Shown: positions 1 through 8,507 of the stretch, one piece after another
Layout: every line of letters starts with the position of its first letter
How positions within the stretch are numbered: position 1 is the stretch's first letter
NCBI RefSeq assembly: GCF_026410385.1
Contig: NZ_JAPMLT010000002.1
Span: 310,001-374,000, forward strand
Length of the DNA: 64,000 nucleotides
Direction of reading: 5' to 3'
DNA from: Tumebacillus lacus
GTDB taxonomy: Bacteria > Bacillota > Bacilli > Tumebacillales > Tumebacillaceae
The notes under the pieces: generated by a model
The model's input: only the letters and a program-made list of their open reading frames with translations
The model's database searches: none
What the model was told of the DNA's origin: nothing
Made by a program: the position numbers and the translations under genes

Positions 1-793
1 AGGCTGGGAAGGAGTTCACCGCTTTGCTGACGATGTCGATCCCTTCGGCATACCATCCCAGTTGCAGGGCGCAATCTCCCATGTAGAACAGCAAAGGAGC
101 GAGGTATTCTTTGTCATGGCTTAATGCAAACGATTCGCTGAAGGTCCGAAACGCCTGCTCGTACTCTCCATTCGCTCTGTATTGCAACGCAAGAGAAAAC
201 AGGTTATAACCGGTTCGGTTCTCTTCCACCGCTTTTTTCAACAAAGTGAAATTGCGTGTGTGCTTGTCCTTCTCCAGGTAGATATCCTCTTCGTAGCCGA
301 CATGATGAATCACGAGATCGGTCTGATGACCTTGATATACATTTTGATCGTCACCCAAAAACAGTTGTTCGTGAATACGCCCTCTGTAGTGGATACCGGC
401 TCCGTTTTTAAAGAGTCGAGGGGCATAATGGGAACGCTCAGCCCCTCCCGACAGATTGCGGATGCGCAGCAGATAGACGATGTCCTGTTCGGTCATGACG
501 ACCCTCGTCAAGTCTGCATCCCGATCAAGCGTTTCGTCAGCATCGAGCACGAGAATGTAGTCGGAGGTCGCCTGTTGCAGCGAAAAGTTGCGGGCAGCAG
601 CAAAATCATCGATCCAATCGAAGTGTAACACTTTCGCTCCCATCCGTTCGGCGATCTTGACCGAAGCATCGGTAGAACCTGTGTCGACGACGATCATCTC
701 ATCAACCGCTTCACGGACGCTGTTCAGGCAATTTTCCAGTTGCTTTTCTTCGTTTTTGATGATCATACAGAGCGAGATCGTATGCTTTCTCAT
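1..793 (-). CDS. Family 2 glycosyltransferase with TPR tail (3' end outside window)
   Basis: This is a partial gene. It starts at the ATG at 793 (MRKHTISLCMIIKNEE...) and runs off the left edge. The N-terminus has the GT-A family 2 pattern: the SLCMIIKNEE opening, VDTGSTD, and LDADE as the metal-binding DxD-like motif. The region after about residue 190 looks like TPR helices (YNLFSLALQYRANGEYEQAF). Such proteins transfer sugars to surface polymers or flagellin, or act as SPBc2-type glycosyltransferases. Its position directly downstream of hag makes flagellin glycosylation an attractive guess, but that is inference only. The domain class is confident; the substrate is unknown. Confidence 0.85.
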   Translation of the reverse strand, partial: MRKHTISLCMIIKNEEKQLENCLNSVREAVDEMIVVDTGSTDASVKIAERMGAKVLHFDWIDDFAAARNFSLQQATSDYILVLDADETLDRDADLTRVVMTEQDIVYLLRIRNLSGGAERSHYAPRLFKNGAGIHYRGRIHEQLFLGDDQNVYQGHQTDLVIHHVGYEEDIYLEKDKHTRNFTLLKKAVEENRTGYNLFSLALQYRANGEYEQAFRTFSESFALSHDKEYLAPLLFYMGDCALQLGWYAEGIDIVSKAVNSFPA

Positions 794-817
794 GACTGGC
801 CCCTTTGCTGTATAAAA

Positions 818-850
818 GATAAAACCCTACATTAGATGTAGGGTTTCGGT
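818..850 (-). terminator. Rho-independent terminator downstream of hag
   Basis: An 11-bp stem (AAACCCTACAT paired with ATGTAGGGTTT) is followed by T-rich sequence on the minus strand. It lies between the hag stop and the glycosyltransferase start, so it probably ends the flagellar transcript. Confidence 0.8.
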
Positions 851-879
851 TTTCAACGCACTATGCAGCTAAGCTGCTA

Positions 880-1716
880 TTAGCCACGCAGGAGTTGCAG
901 AACGCCTTGCGGTTGTTGGTTCGCTTGAGCCAGCATTGCTTGAGCAGCTTGGTTGAGGATGTTGTTCTTGGTGAAGGACATCATCTCTTTCGCCATGTCT
1001 ACGTCGCGGATGCGGGACTCCGCAGCTTGCAGGTTCTCGGTGGTGGTGCCGAGGTTGTTGATGGTGTGCTCGAGACGGTTTTGAACAGCACCCAGATTGG
1101 AACGCGTGTTGGAAACGGTGTCGATCGCGCCTTGGATGATCGTCAGGTTCGCAGATGCGTCAGCGTTCAGAGACGTGGGCGCGGAGGTGCCCAGATCGGT
1201 CAGGGTGTTCAGCAAAAGAGTGGTCGAACGAGAATCAATCAGAGTCAGGGTGATGGTTTCACCTTGGTTAGCACCGACTTGGAAAGTCAGCGACGGAATG
1301 GAACCGTCCAGCAGGTTCTTGGTGTTGAATTTGGTGTCAACTGCGATGTCTTCGATCTGAGCGGTCAACTCGTTGATCTCAGCTTCAATTTTCGAGGAGT
1401 CATTGATGGTGAGGGTTTCGTTCGCTGCTTGGGTGGTCAGTTCAGCCATGCGTTGCAGCATAGCGTGAGTTTCGTTGAGCGCGCCTTCAGCAGTTTGGAT
1501 CAGGGAGATGCCGTCTTGCGCGTTGCGGTTTGCTTGCTCCATGCCGCGGATCTGGTTGCGCATTTTTTCGGAGATCGCCAGGCCAGCTGCATCGTCCGCT
1601 GCACGGTTGATGCGGAAGCCGGAAGACAGTTTCTCCATGTTTTTGCCAGCAGCTTGAGTGTTGCTGGTCAGTTGACGGTGGGTGTTCATTGCGGAAATGT
1701 TGTGGTTGATACGCAT
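880..1716 (-). CDS. hag: Flagellin
   Basis: Filament subunit, 278 residues, exported by the flagellar type III apparatus. The start is MRINHNISAMNTHRQL, preceded by GGAGG 9 nt upstream; a longer in-frame extension upstream lacks the flagellin N-terminus. The conserved N-terminal D0/D1 helices (LSSGFRINRAADDAAGLAIS, then MRNQIRGM) and the C-terminal helix (ESRIRDVDMAKEM ... NQAAQAMLAQANQQPQGVLQLLRG) are intact. The central variable domain is short, as in Bacillus Hag. It is the last gene of the flgM-csrA block, with its own sigma-D promoter and a CsrA-type leader. The ORF antisense to it is a shadow. Confidence 0.97.
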   Translation of the reverse strand: MRINHNISAMNTHRQLTSNTQAAGKNMEKLSSGFRINRAADDAAGLAISEKMRNQIRGMEQANRNAQDGISLIQTAEGALNETHAMLQRMAELTTQAANETLTINDSSKIEAEINELTAQIEDIAVDTKFNTKNLLDGSIPSLTFQVGANQGETITLTLIDSRSTTLLLNTLTDLGTSAPTSLNADASANLTIIQGAIDTVSNTRSNLGAVQNRLEHTINNLGTTTENLQAAESRIRDVDMAKEMMSFTKNNILNQAAQAMLAQANQQPQGVLQLLRG

Positions 1717-1761
1717 TGTGTGTTTCCTCCTTGGAAGTGACGCTCCGCATCCGTGCGGAGC
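1714..1761 (-). promoter_or_regulatory. CsrA binding region in the hag leader
   Basis: The hag 5' UTR carries a perfect 8-bp stem (GCTCCGCA/TGCGGAGC, 1742-1761) whose four-base loop is CGGA. This is the classic CsrA presentation of GGA in a hairpin loop. A second GGA lies in the Shine-Dalgarno sequence (AAGGAGGAAAC). B. subtilis hag has the same two-site arrangement, where CsrA blocks ribosome access until FliW removes it. The adjacent fliW-csrA pair supports this reading. Confidence 0.8.
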
Positions 1762-1796
1762 CGCTTGGTTTTTGTGAGGCGTTGGCCTCATTCCTA

Positions 1797-1823
1797 GTAT
1801 CGGAGCGAACTCTGTTTTTTTTA
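1797..1823 (-). promoter_or_regulatory. Sigma-D (sigma-28) promoter of hag
   Basis: On the minus strand TAAA (1820-1823) is separated by 15 nt from TCCGATAC (1797-1804). The consensus is TAAA-N15-GCCGATAT, so spacing and core both agree. It lies about 80 nt upstream of the hag start and would be released when FlgM is exported. Confidence 0.82.
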
Positions 1824-1917
1824 GTGGTAGTTTGGGCCTGTTTTTCGCGAATAATAGAAAAGAGAGCTGATTATCTCAGCCCTCCAGTGTCTCACGGTCA
1901 TTTTTCTCGTTATTTCG

Positions 1918-2151
1918 TCATTCTTCACTTTTCTTTTGGAAGAGTTGTCGCAACACGTCGAGAGCAGGGGCTTGCAACGCGCTGCGGTTTTCCGCTCGAA
2001 TCTCTTCGTAGATCTCTTGCCGGTAGACGCGGACCGTGCGCGGGGCGCGGATGCCGATCTTGACTGTGTCGCCTTCTTTGCCGAGCACGACGACCTCAAT
2101 GTCGTCGCCGATCATCACCGTCTCACCGATCTTGCGTTTGAGCACGAGCAT
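1918..2151 (-). CDS. csrA: Carbon storage regulator CsrA
   Basis: RNA-binding translational repressor, 77 residues. It begins [20 protein letters not shown] and contains the conserved [21 protein letters not shown] segment, where R and V residues contact GGA RNA. The C-terminal extension is typical of Bacillota CsrA, the part to which FliW binds allosterically. The start codon overlaps the fliW stop (TGATG), so the two are translationally coupled. The presumed target is the hag leader just downstream. Confidence 0.96.
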   Translation of the reverse strand: MLVLKRKIGETVMIGDDIEVVVLGKEGDTVKIGIRAPRTVRVYRQEIYEEIRAENRSALQAPALDVLRQLFQKKSEE

Positions 2152-2582
2152 CAGCGGCCCTCCTTAAACAGCGGCTCGCGGGTCGGGTAGCCGCTGTTGT
2201 GGAGGACGACTTGACGGCCGAGGCGCTTCTGCACATTGAGGACGACCGGAGCGAGCAGGTTCATAGTAGCGTCTTGGAGCGTGTCTTTGGCGGAGACGGT
2301 GACCCAGACAGCGAGGTGTTCGCTTTGCGGTTCCCCAAGCGACGCCACATCGCCCTCGGCCAGATCAAACTCATAGTCGCTGCGGAACGTGAACGGGTCG
2401 CCGACGAGCATGCAGATCCCCGGCTCGTCGACCGCTTGCAAGTAACGAAACGGCAGCGAGTCGTCCAGGCAGATCAAGGCAAACCGCGTATACTCCTCCA
2501 AGCCGTATAGCCCGCTCTCAAATGTGTACACCTGGTCCTCCGGCACCTCCACGACGCCGAGGTGAATCGATTCGATCAACAA
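2151..2582 (-). CDS. fliW: Flagellar assembly factor FliW
   Basis: FliW binds either flagellin or CsrA and so couples hag translation to filament assembly. The TTG at 2582 is preferred ([21 protein letters not shown]); it has GGAGG 7 nt upstream and gives 143 residues, the family length. The longer in-frame reading to 2789 adds an unrelated N-terminus. Recognisable family segments are [30 protein letters not shown] and LLAPVVLN. It overlaps csrA by ATGA-type coupling. Confidence 0.93.
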   Translation of the reverse strand: MLIESIHLGVVEVPEDQVYTFESGLYGLEEYTRFALICLDDSLPFRYLQAVDEPGICMLVGDPFTFRSDYEFDLAEGDVASLGEPQSEHLAVWVTVSAKDTLQDATMNLLAPVVLNVQKRLGRQVVLHNSGYPTREPLFKEGR

Positions 2583-2641
2583 TGTGTTTCCTCCGTTCTC
2601 TGCAAAGAGGGAGCGTGCTGGTGTGCGCGCTCCCTGATTGA

Positions 2642-3226
2642 TTAAAAAGTGATATTCAGATGTTGCCCTTTTACTTCGAAGTTCAGCCAGTTCTTTTGCG
2701 ACAAATACATGTCGACCCCACCCGGCGTGTACTGGTACTCGAACGGTTGAGGAGTGAACTCCACTTCGGCGTTGGGATGAACGTTCCACTCGATGGTAGT
2801 CTCATGCGGAATATAGTCGATGCGCACAGGGTCGTAGCTGAACGGCCCGGTGTCATCGATCGGCATCGGTCCGGCGTTCCATTTTTGGTGTGCGATTTGG
2901 CCAATCGACATCTTTTTTTCGATCATCGCGAGTTGGTCGCCTTCCGCGGCGATCTCGCCGATGACCTGCAAGGCGATCTGCTTGCCCTGTTGCGCCATGT
3001 CGGTGACGAGGCGGATGTTGGTCTTGATGCCCAGCGCGGCGCGCGCTTCTTCGCCGTCGATGATCAACTGACCCGGGCCTTGGTCGATTGTGTGTGATGC
3101 CGCAGGTTGTCGCAGCGACACTTCGGGCAAGGGCGCACGCATCTCGACAGACGCCTTGCGGATGTCAAAGCCGTGCCGGGCGAACTGTTGGCTGATGTTC
3201 AGCCGGAGCGTGGTTCCCGGTATCAT
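2642..3226 (-). CDS. YviE-like DUF6470 protein
   Basis: 194 residues, no signal peptide, function unknown. It occupies the position of yviE between flgL and fliW in Bacillus and matches that family in length and character: N-terminal LRLNISQQFARHGFDIRKA, central GEIAAEGDQLAMIEKK, and C-terminal beta-rich PFEYQYTPGGVDMYL. It starts just after flgL with a 3-nt gap, so it is transcribed with the hook-filament junction genes. A role in motility is implied by conserved neighbourhood only. Confidence 0.8.
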   Translation of the reverse strand: MIPGTTLRLNISQQFARHGFDIRKASVEMRAPLPEVSLRQPAASHTIDQGPGQLIIDGEEARAALGIKTNIRLVTDMAQQGKQIALQVIGEIAAEGDQLAMIEKKMSIGQIAHQKWNAGPMPIDDTGPFSYDPVRIDYIPHETTIEWNVHPNAEVEFTPQPFEYQYTPGGVDMYLSQKNWLNFEVKGQHLNITF

Positions 3227-3229
3227 GGC

Positions 3230-4135
3230 CTAGCGCAGGAAGTCGACCAGAGTGGGCACGAGGACGCGCGCACCGGTCTCCAGCGAAGATCGTTGCACCG
3301 ACTCCGCCATTTTCAGCTTGGTGATCGTCTCCGGGATGTCGGCGTCGATCGTCTTGGACAGCAGATTTTGCAGGTTCAGGTCAAGGTCGGCGAGGCGGTT
3401 GTCCAGCACATCCAGACGGTTGGCGCGCGCGCCAACGTCAGTCCACATTTCCATCAGATTCTTCATGCGCGAGTCCAGCTTGGTGATCGATGCGGAGATC
3501 CCCGCATCGTTATTGGCGACCAAATCGTCTTTGAGCGTCTTTAAGATCGCAAAGACGTTGTCGGAGGTCGTTTCGTTGCCAGGAGTGACCGGTGCGCCGA
3601 ACAGCTGGTTGCCCGTCACGTTGACCTGCATGGCCACACCTTCGCTTACTTGGTAGATGATCGCTCCGTCGTCGGTGGTGTCGTACATCGGCGACCCGCT
3701 GTAGGGCAGCAGATCGGTCGTCTGCCCGTTGAAGACATATCGCCCATTATGCTGCGTGTTGCCGATCGTATTCATCTGCTGATAAAGCTGCTCGATCTCG
3801 CCGGAGATCGCTTGACGCGATTCGGCAGAGTTGGCACCGTTGGCTGCTTGCAACGCCAGTTCGCGCACTCGCTTGAGCAGATCGTTGGTCTGCGAGATCG
3901 TCGTATCGACAAAGTCGAGGTGACTCTTCGCATCGTTGACGTTATCGCGATACTGCTGATTGCGCACGATCTGCGCATCATAGCGCATCGCATACCCGAC
4001 GCCGACCGGATCGTCGGACGGCTTGTTCAATCGCTGGCCGGTCGCGAGCATGTCCTGGTATTTACTCAGCCGCACATTGTTCGCGGACAGGTTCGACAGA
4101 AAATTGCTGTTCATCATGCTTTGGGTGACGCGCAT
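3230..4135 (-). CDS. flgL: Flagellar hook-associated protein 3 (FlgL)
   Basis: Hook-filament junction protein, 301 residues. The flagellin-like N-terminus MRVTQSMMNSNFLSNLSANN and C-terminal helix (ITKLKMAESVQRSSLETGARVLVPTLVDFLR) are intact, with PSDDPVGVGYAMRYDAQI typical of FlgL. It is exported after FlgK with help from FlgN. It follows flgK by 26 nt in the same operon. Confidence 0.95.
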   Translation of the reverse strand: MRVTQSMMNSNFLSNLSANNVRLSKYQDMLATGQRLNKPSDDPVGVGYAMRYDAQIVRNQQYRDNVNDAKSHLDFVDTTISQTNDLLKRVRELALQAANGANSAESRQAISGEIEQLYQQMNTIGNTQHNGRYVFNGQTTDLLPYSGSPMYDTTDDGAIIYQVSEGVAMQVNVTGNQLFGAPVTPGNETTSDNVFAILKTLKDDLVANNDAGISASITKLDSRMKNLMEMWTDVGARANRLDVLDNRLADLDLNLQNLLSKTIDADIPETITKLKMAESVQRSSLETGARVLVPTLVDFLR

Positions 4136-4161
4136 CTCACATTACTCCTTCCGCGTGGTTA

Positions 4162-5766
4162 TCAGTGTGCCGCCATGCGGTTGATGATCGTGTCGAGCAG
4201 GGTATCGACCGTAGAGACGACACGCGCCGCCGCCGCATAGGACTGTTGGAATTTGATCATGTTGGACATCTCTTCATCGAGCGACACGCCGCTCACCGAT
4301 TGGCGACGGTTGTCGACCTGCTTGATCAGCGCATCTTGGTTGGTCACCTGCATCTCGGCCGTGTTGCCTTGCGCGCCGAGCTGACCGACCATCGCACGCA
4401 GGTAACCTGCGACAGTTCCTTTGGTGAGGATCGCGTTGTTGGGCGGCAGACCGTCCTTGAAGTTGATCACCGAGCCGTTCGCTTCCGAGATCATGAAAGC
4501 GATGTCGCCGCTGCCTTTTTTCACTTGCAGGTCGCCGTTTGCGTCGGTGTAGGTGGAGAACGACGCGGACATGTTGCGGGTGTCTGCGAGGATCGATTCC
4601 GCGACGCGGACGTTGCTCAGATTAAACGTTGCGCTGCCGTCTGCCGTCTCAAACAGCGCGCCCGCCTTGCTGGTCGGCTCCTGCATCGTGTAGCCGAAGC
4701 GGTGGATGGCGTTCAGACCTTCAAACGTGATCACCGAGCCCTTCGGCAGAGGATTGGTCGGGATGGCAGCACCCTTGAGATATTGCGTGCCGCCGATCTT
4801 CACATCGAAAGGCAGGGTGGTCTCGCTGGCCGAGAACGTGTAGTCGTTGGTCAGGGCTACGTCCATCTTGCCGTTGACAAGGCCGTTTACCAGCGAGTCA
4901 AACTGGTCTTGGTACACTTTGACGTATTCGACGCGCGATGCCATCAGTCCGCCGATCTCGCCGTTGCGGATCGGAGGCGTGGTCGAGTTGGTCGCTGCGT
5001 CATACGCGACCGGCACCGGCGGTTGCTGACCGTTTACGACCACTTGGTCGCCGATCATCACCCGATAGGTGCCGTCCATCGATTCGGATGTCGTGACGTT
5101 GGCCAGTTTGGACAGTTTGTCGACGAGCAGGTCGCGGGAGTCGCGCAAGTCGTTGGCGTTGTCACCGAGCACCTCCAGCGTGTGAATCTGCTTGTTCAAG
5201 GCGCTGATCTGTGTGGTCATCGAGTTCACTTGATCCACTTTCGTCCCGATGCTCTCGGCGATGTCGCGGTCCAATTCTTTGATTTTGGCATCCAGCATGT
5301 TGAACGACGTGACGAGGTCGAGCGTCGCTTGCTTGACGACAGCACGCGCTTCCAGCGTGTCCGGGTTGGCGCCGAGCTTTTGCCAGGAGAGATAGAATTT
5401 ATTCAGAACGGTCGAGAGGCCGCTGTCACTCGGCTCGTTGACGATCGCTTGGATCTTGTCCAGCGTGTCGAGGCGCATCTGCCACTCGCCCGCCGCTTTG
5501 TTTTCGTTGCGGAACTGCACGTCCAAAAATTGCTCGCGGACGCGCTCGATATTTTTTGCCAAGACGCCGGTGCCGATCTGTCCGGCTTCCGTTTGTTTGG
5601 CCATGCCCGGATATTCCATCGACGGCGTGGTCGCAAAGTTGACGCGTTGGCGCGAGTAGCCTTCCGTGTTCGCGTTGGCCACGTTGTGACCAAGCGTGTT
5701 CAGGCCGACCGTCTGTGCCAAGAGCGCGCGCTTGCCCGTCTCAAGACCGTGAAAAGTCGATCGCAT
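4162..5766 (-). CDS. flgK: Flagellar hook-associated protein 1 (FlgK)
   Basis: First hook-filament junction protein, 534 residues. The start MRSTFHGLETGKRALLAQTV has AGGAGGT 8 nt upstream; an upstream in-frame extension lacks a better ribosome site. The rod/hook signature LNTLGHNVANANTEGYSRQRV is near the N-terminus. The C-terminal helix (SGVSLDEEMSNMIKFQQSYAAAARVVSTVDTLLDTIINRM) is complete. It lies between flgN, its chaperone, and flgL. Confidence 0.96.
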   Translation of the reverse strand: MRSTFHGLETGKRALLAQTVGLNTLGHNVANANTEGYSRQRVNFATTPSMEYPGMAKQTEAGQIGTGVLAKNIERVREQFLDVQFRNENKAAGEWQMRLDTLDKIQAIVNEPSDSGLSTVLNKFYLSWQKLGANPDTLEARAVVKQATLDLVTSFNMLDAKIKELDRDIAESIGTKVDQVNSMTTQISALNKQIHTLEVLGDNANDLRDSRDLLVDKLSKLANVTTSESMDGTYRVMIGDQVVVNGQQPPVPVAYDAATNSTTPPIRNGEIGGLMASRVEYVKVYQDQFDSLVNGLVNGKMDVALTNDYTFSASETTLPFDVKIGGTQYLKGAAIPTNPLPKGSVITFEGLNAIHRFGYTMQEPTSKAGALFETADGSATFNLSNVRVAESILADTRNMSASFSTYTDANGDLQVKKGSGDIAFMISEANGSVINFKDGLPPNNAILTKGTVAGYLRAMVGQLGAQGNTAEMQVTNQDALIKQVDNRRQSVSGVSLDEEMSNMIKFQQSYAAAARVVSTVDTLLDTIINRMAAH

Positions 5767-5779
5767 GCTCCAGTACCTC

Positions 5780-6286
5780 CTATGCTTTCGAATCGAAGAA
5801 CGATGTGCGTCCGCCCCGCTCATACGGTGAGTTGGACTCGCCGCTCTGGCCGTACGTCGGCACTTGCGGCGACTCGGTGAACTGGGACACGGTCGTCTCG
5901 ATAAACGTCAAAGATTGTTCGATCAGTTGTTTGTTCAGATCGTTGAGCTGCTTCAGCCGGTCGAGCGTGCTCCGCAGATCCTCGATCACGAGGGAGACCT
6001 GCGCCGCCTCCGCCTCGTCAGCCGCATAGCGCAACAGCGTGTCAGGCTTGACCGCTTCGGCCGGAACGCCCGCTCGCAACGCCAGCAATCGGGCAGCCGC
6101 CAGCCGCTCCGCTTCCAAGCGTTCGATCCGGTGGACAAATGCGACCTCTTCACGCCCGATGTGACCCAGCGCTTCCATGTCGCCTTTGATCAAGATGTCT
6201 TTTTTCCGCTCCGCCACCGCGAGCAGATCTTTATGTTCACGCAACAGGCTGTCGACGACCGACATCATCGGTTTTAACACGCTCAC
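5780..6286 (-). CDS. flgN: Flagellar export chaperone FlgN
   Basis: 168-residue, almost wholly helical protein (MSVLKPMMSVVDSLLREHKDLLAVAERKK ...) of the FlgN family, the cytoplasmic chaperone for FlgK and FlgL. The pattern of long amphipathic helices with AALRAGVPAEAV-like turns and position between flgM and flgK identify it more strongly than any single motif. Confidence 0.88.
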   Translation of the reverse strand: MSVLKPMMSVVDSLLREHKDLLAVAERKKDILIKGDMEALGHIGREEVAFVHRIERLEAERLAAARLLALRAGVPAEAVKPDTLLRYAADEAEAAQVSLVIEDLRSTLDRLKQLNDLNKQLIEQSLTFIETTVSQFTESPQVPTYGQSGESNSPYERGGRTSFFDSKA

Positions 6287-6303
6287 AGGTCTTGCTCCTT
6301 CCG

Positions 6304-6576
6304 TTATTCGCCGTACGCTTCGAGCAGTTTGCGGGCGACCGCGTCAGAGGGCACACTGTAGGTGCCGTTTTGGATCGCCTGTTTGACCGAGTCGATCCGC
6401 TCGGCGCGCTGAACGTCAGTCTCCTGAGAGACGCGCGCCATCTGCATCGCCTCAGGCGAGATCGTCACGCCGTCGCGCTGTGCTTGCGGGGCGCGGCCGA
6501 GTCCTTCCCGCTGCAGGCGTCCGTTTTGTTGGTAGGTCGCGATCTGCGCCAAACGGTTGGTATCTTGTATCTTCAT
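6304..6576 (-). CDS. flgM: Anti-sigma-28 factor FlgM
   Basis: 90 residues. The C-terminal half RIDSVKQAIQNGTYSVPSDAVARKLLEAYGE is the conserved sigma-D-binding segment. The N-terminus is short and probably disordered (MKIQDTNRLAQIATYQQNG). FlgM holds sigma-D until the hook-basal body is complete and is then exported. The Shine-Dalgarno sequence AGAGGTGAT lies only a few bases after the T-run of the terminator at 6592-6629. Confidence 0.94.
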   Translation of the reverse strand: MKIQDTNRLAQIATYQQNGRLQREGLGRAPQAQRDGVTISPEAMQMARVSQETDVQRAERIDSVKQAIQNGTYSVPSDAVARKLLEAYGE

Positions 6577-6591
6577 TCTCTATCACCTCTA

Positions 6592-6629
6592 TAAAAAAAA
6601 CCGACACATTTCTTAACACATGTATCGGT
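6592..6629 (-). terminator. Intrinsic terminator between yvyF and flgM
   Basis: On the minus strand ACCGATACAT pairs with ATGTGTCGGT around a short loop and is followed by eight Ts. It would end or attenuate transcripts coming from yvyF about 15 nt before the flgM start. Confidence 0.75.
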
Positions 6630-6722
6630 CCGATCACCTATTTAGATGAAGGCCGTTTTCGGCCGTTTTCGCAAATGAAATCACTCTGTCACGCATTTTC
6701 TCACGCTGACGGGCAGCATTCC

Positions 6723-7124
6723 CTATCTGTCGCGCTCGCGCTTGTAATAATAGTCGCCGCCTTGCTTCTTGCGCGCCGTGTCCATCAGCTCGTCCTTGGT
6801 CTGGGAGAAGCCTCTGTTGAGACGGTCTTTGCACGGTTTGCAAAAACGTCCGTCGGTGATGGCGGTGCCGCAGCTGTCGCACGGATAGTTCAGGTTGGGG
6901 TTGTCGATGGTCGCCAGCCGACCTTCCCGGATGAATTTGATGATCGTGCTGATCTCCACTTCGGTCGCCTCGCTGACTTCGACGATCATCGCACGGCGGT
7001 TTTCTTTTAAATAGTCGCGCACGAGAAAGAACTGTTCGTCCTCTTCTTTGACGCAGACCGGGCAGTTGTCATTATGCAAGCGGTTAAAAAGGCGTCCGCA
7101 GGTTTTGCAGTTGGCCAGTGCCAT
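6723..7124 (-). CDS. yvyF: Flagellar operon protein YvyF (TIGR03826-like)
   Basis: 133 residues starting MALANCKTCGRLFN, chosen because GGGAGG sits 7 nt upstream; the ATG two codons earlier is too close. Two zinc-ribbon-like cysteine pairs flank a central helix-turn-helix-like part: CKTCG/CPVC and CDSCG/CKPC. The centre is EVSEATEVEISTIIKFIREGRL. The family is found with comF and flgM in Bacillus and may be regulatory; its molecular role is not established. Confidence 0.88.
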   Translation of the reverse strand: MALANCKTCGRLFNRLHNDNCPVCVKEEDEQFFLVRDYLKENRRAMIVEVSEATEVEISTIIKFIREGRLATIDNPNLNYPCDSCGTAITDGRFCKPCKDRLNRGFSQTKDELMDTARKKQGGDYYYKRERDR

Positions 7125-7153
7125 TCCCATACCTCCCGTTTCCCATTACAGCC

Positions 7154-7166
7154 CCATTATAGCAAA
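7154..7166 (-). promoter_or_regulatory. Extended -10 promoter of the yvyF-flgM block
   Basis: TGCTATAAT on the minus strand (-10 hexamer at 7156-7161), a perfect extended -10 element about 32 nt upstream of the yvyF start. No good -35 is visible. Confidence 0.6.
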
Positions 7167-7198
7167 AAGGTTGGGAGACTTACAGAGCCTTTATGCTG

Positions 7199-8485
7199 TT
7201 AGCGAAGGGAGAGCACCAACGCCGCGTTGTGCCCGCCAAACCCCAGCGACTGGCTCATCACATGATGCAGGGCGGCCCGACGGGCGGTGTTTGGCACGAC
7301 GTCGAGATTGCAGTCCGGGTCGGGCGTGCGGTAGTTGATCGTCGGCGGCAGGAATTGATCCTGCAAGGCGAGCAGGCACGCGATCGCCTCGACCGCACCG
7401 GCGGCGCCGAGCAGGTGCCCGGTCATCGACTTGGTGGACGAGACGGGCACCCGGTCGGCGTGCGGGCCGAGCGCGGCGCGGATCGCCCACGTCTCCCAGC
7501 GGTCGTTGAGCGGGGTTGAAGTGCCGTGCGCGTTGATGTAGTCGAGGTCGGCGGGGGAGAGCCCGGCCTCGGACAGCGCGCTGCGGATCGCGACGCGCAT
7601 GCCTTCGCCGCTCGGCACGGTGATGTGCGAGGCGTCCGCTGTCTGCGCATAGCCCGCGATCTCCGCCAGCACGGCCGCCCCCCGCCTCTTCGCGCTCGCC
7701 AGCGACTCCAGCACGACGACGCCCGCGCCTTCGCCCATCACGTAGCCGTCGCGGTCTCTGTCAAACGGGCGGCATGCGGCGGCCGGGTCGTCCCAGCGCT
7801 CGCTCATCGCCTTCGACGAGCAGACGCCCGCAAACGAGGTCGGGGTAAACGGCGCCTCCGCCCCGCCCGCCACGACGAGGTCGCAGCGACCGCTGCGGAT
7901 CCACGCCGCCGCTTCGCCGATGGCGACGGTGCCTGACGCGCAGGCGGCCGAGATCGTGCCGACCGGCCCCGCCGCGCCGAGCAGCCGGGCGATGCCGCTG
8001 CCGAGCGGGCAGTGACCGAACGCCGGGAACAGCGCGGCCAGCAATTCCGGCGACAGTGTGCGCCCGGCCTGCCTCGCGTCGCAGAGCATCTCCAATTCGC
8101 GCACAGCGCCGCGTGACGTGCCGAGCAGGACACCGATGCGTTCAGGCGGGCAAGGAGGCTCACCATACACGAAGCCTGTGTGCGCAACTGCCTCTTCTGC
8201 GAGAGGCTCCTCTGTCAATAGCCCCGCGCTCTTCCACGCTTCTTTGGCGGCAAGCGCCGCATAGTGCAAATAGCGCGGCGCATGGTCCGCCAACCCCGCG
8301 ACGGCAGGCAGGTCGCCCGGCACTTCGCCGCCGCCTTTGACCGGGTAGTCTGCCGTGTCGAACGCCCGCAACAGCCGGATGCCGCTCTCCCCGTTTTGCA
8401 ACGCCTTGGCAAACGGCGCGATGCCGACACCAAACGGCGTCACCGCGCCCATGCCTGTGATCACGACGCGCTCTTTGTCCATCAT
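7199..8485 (-). CDS. Beta-ketoacyl-ACP synthase, FabF/KS family
   Basis: Condensing enzyme of about 428 residues. The catalytic triad is visible: Cys in SAACASGTVAIGEA, His in NAHGTSTPLNDRWE, and His in KSMTGHLLGAAGAVEA. The C-terminal LGFGGHNAALVL is also present. The start is uncertain: MMDKERVVITGMG at 8485 is used, and two GTG codons 9 nt upstream have a better-spaced GGAG. It is the last of a DH-KR-KS trio without an ACP or acyltransferase gene nearby. The sequence diverges from typical housekeeping FabF, and a separate fabZ at 63 kb suggests this set is a secondary pathway. The acyl product is unknown. Confidence 0.9.
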   Translation of the reverse strand: MMDKERVVITGMGAVTPFGVGIAPFAKALQNGESGIRLLRAFDTADYPVKGGGEVPGDLPAVAGLADHAPRYLHYAALAAKEAWKSAGLLTEEPLAEEAVAHTGFVYGEPPCPPERIGVLLGTSRGAVRELEMLCDARQAGRTLSPELLAALFPAFGHCPLGSGIARLLGAAGPVGTISAACASGTVAIGEAAAWIRSGRCDLVVAGGAEAPFTPTSFAGVCSSKAMSERWDDPAAACRPFDRDRDGYVMGEGAGVVVLESLASAKRRGAAVLAEIAGYAQTADASHITVPSGEGMRVAIRSALSEAGLSPADLDYINAHGTSTPLNDRWETWAIRAALGPHADRVPVSSTKSMTGHLLGAAGAVEAIACLLALQDQFLPPTINYRTPDPDCNLDVVPNTARRAALHHVMSQSLGFGGHNAALVLSLR

Positions 8486-8507
8486 TTCCACCACGTCCCT
8501 TTCTCCT

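Noticed and set aside
895-1740. Long plus-strand ORF (281 codons) antisense to hag
   Set aside because: It mirrors the codon bias of flagellin on the other strand and has no recognisable domain or ribosome site.
6570-6615. TTAAGA-N17-TATAGA as a sigma-A promoter of flgM
   Set aside because: Transcription would begin inside the flgM ribosome site, and the elements fall in the terminator T-run.
6600-6650. Possible sigma-D promoter before flgM (CTAAA ... CCGATACA)
   Set aside because: Spacing is 11 nt instead of 15, and the -10-like part lies in the terminator stem.
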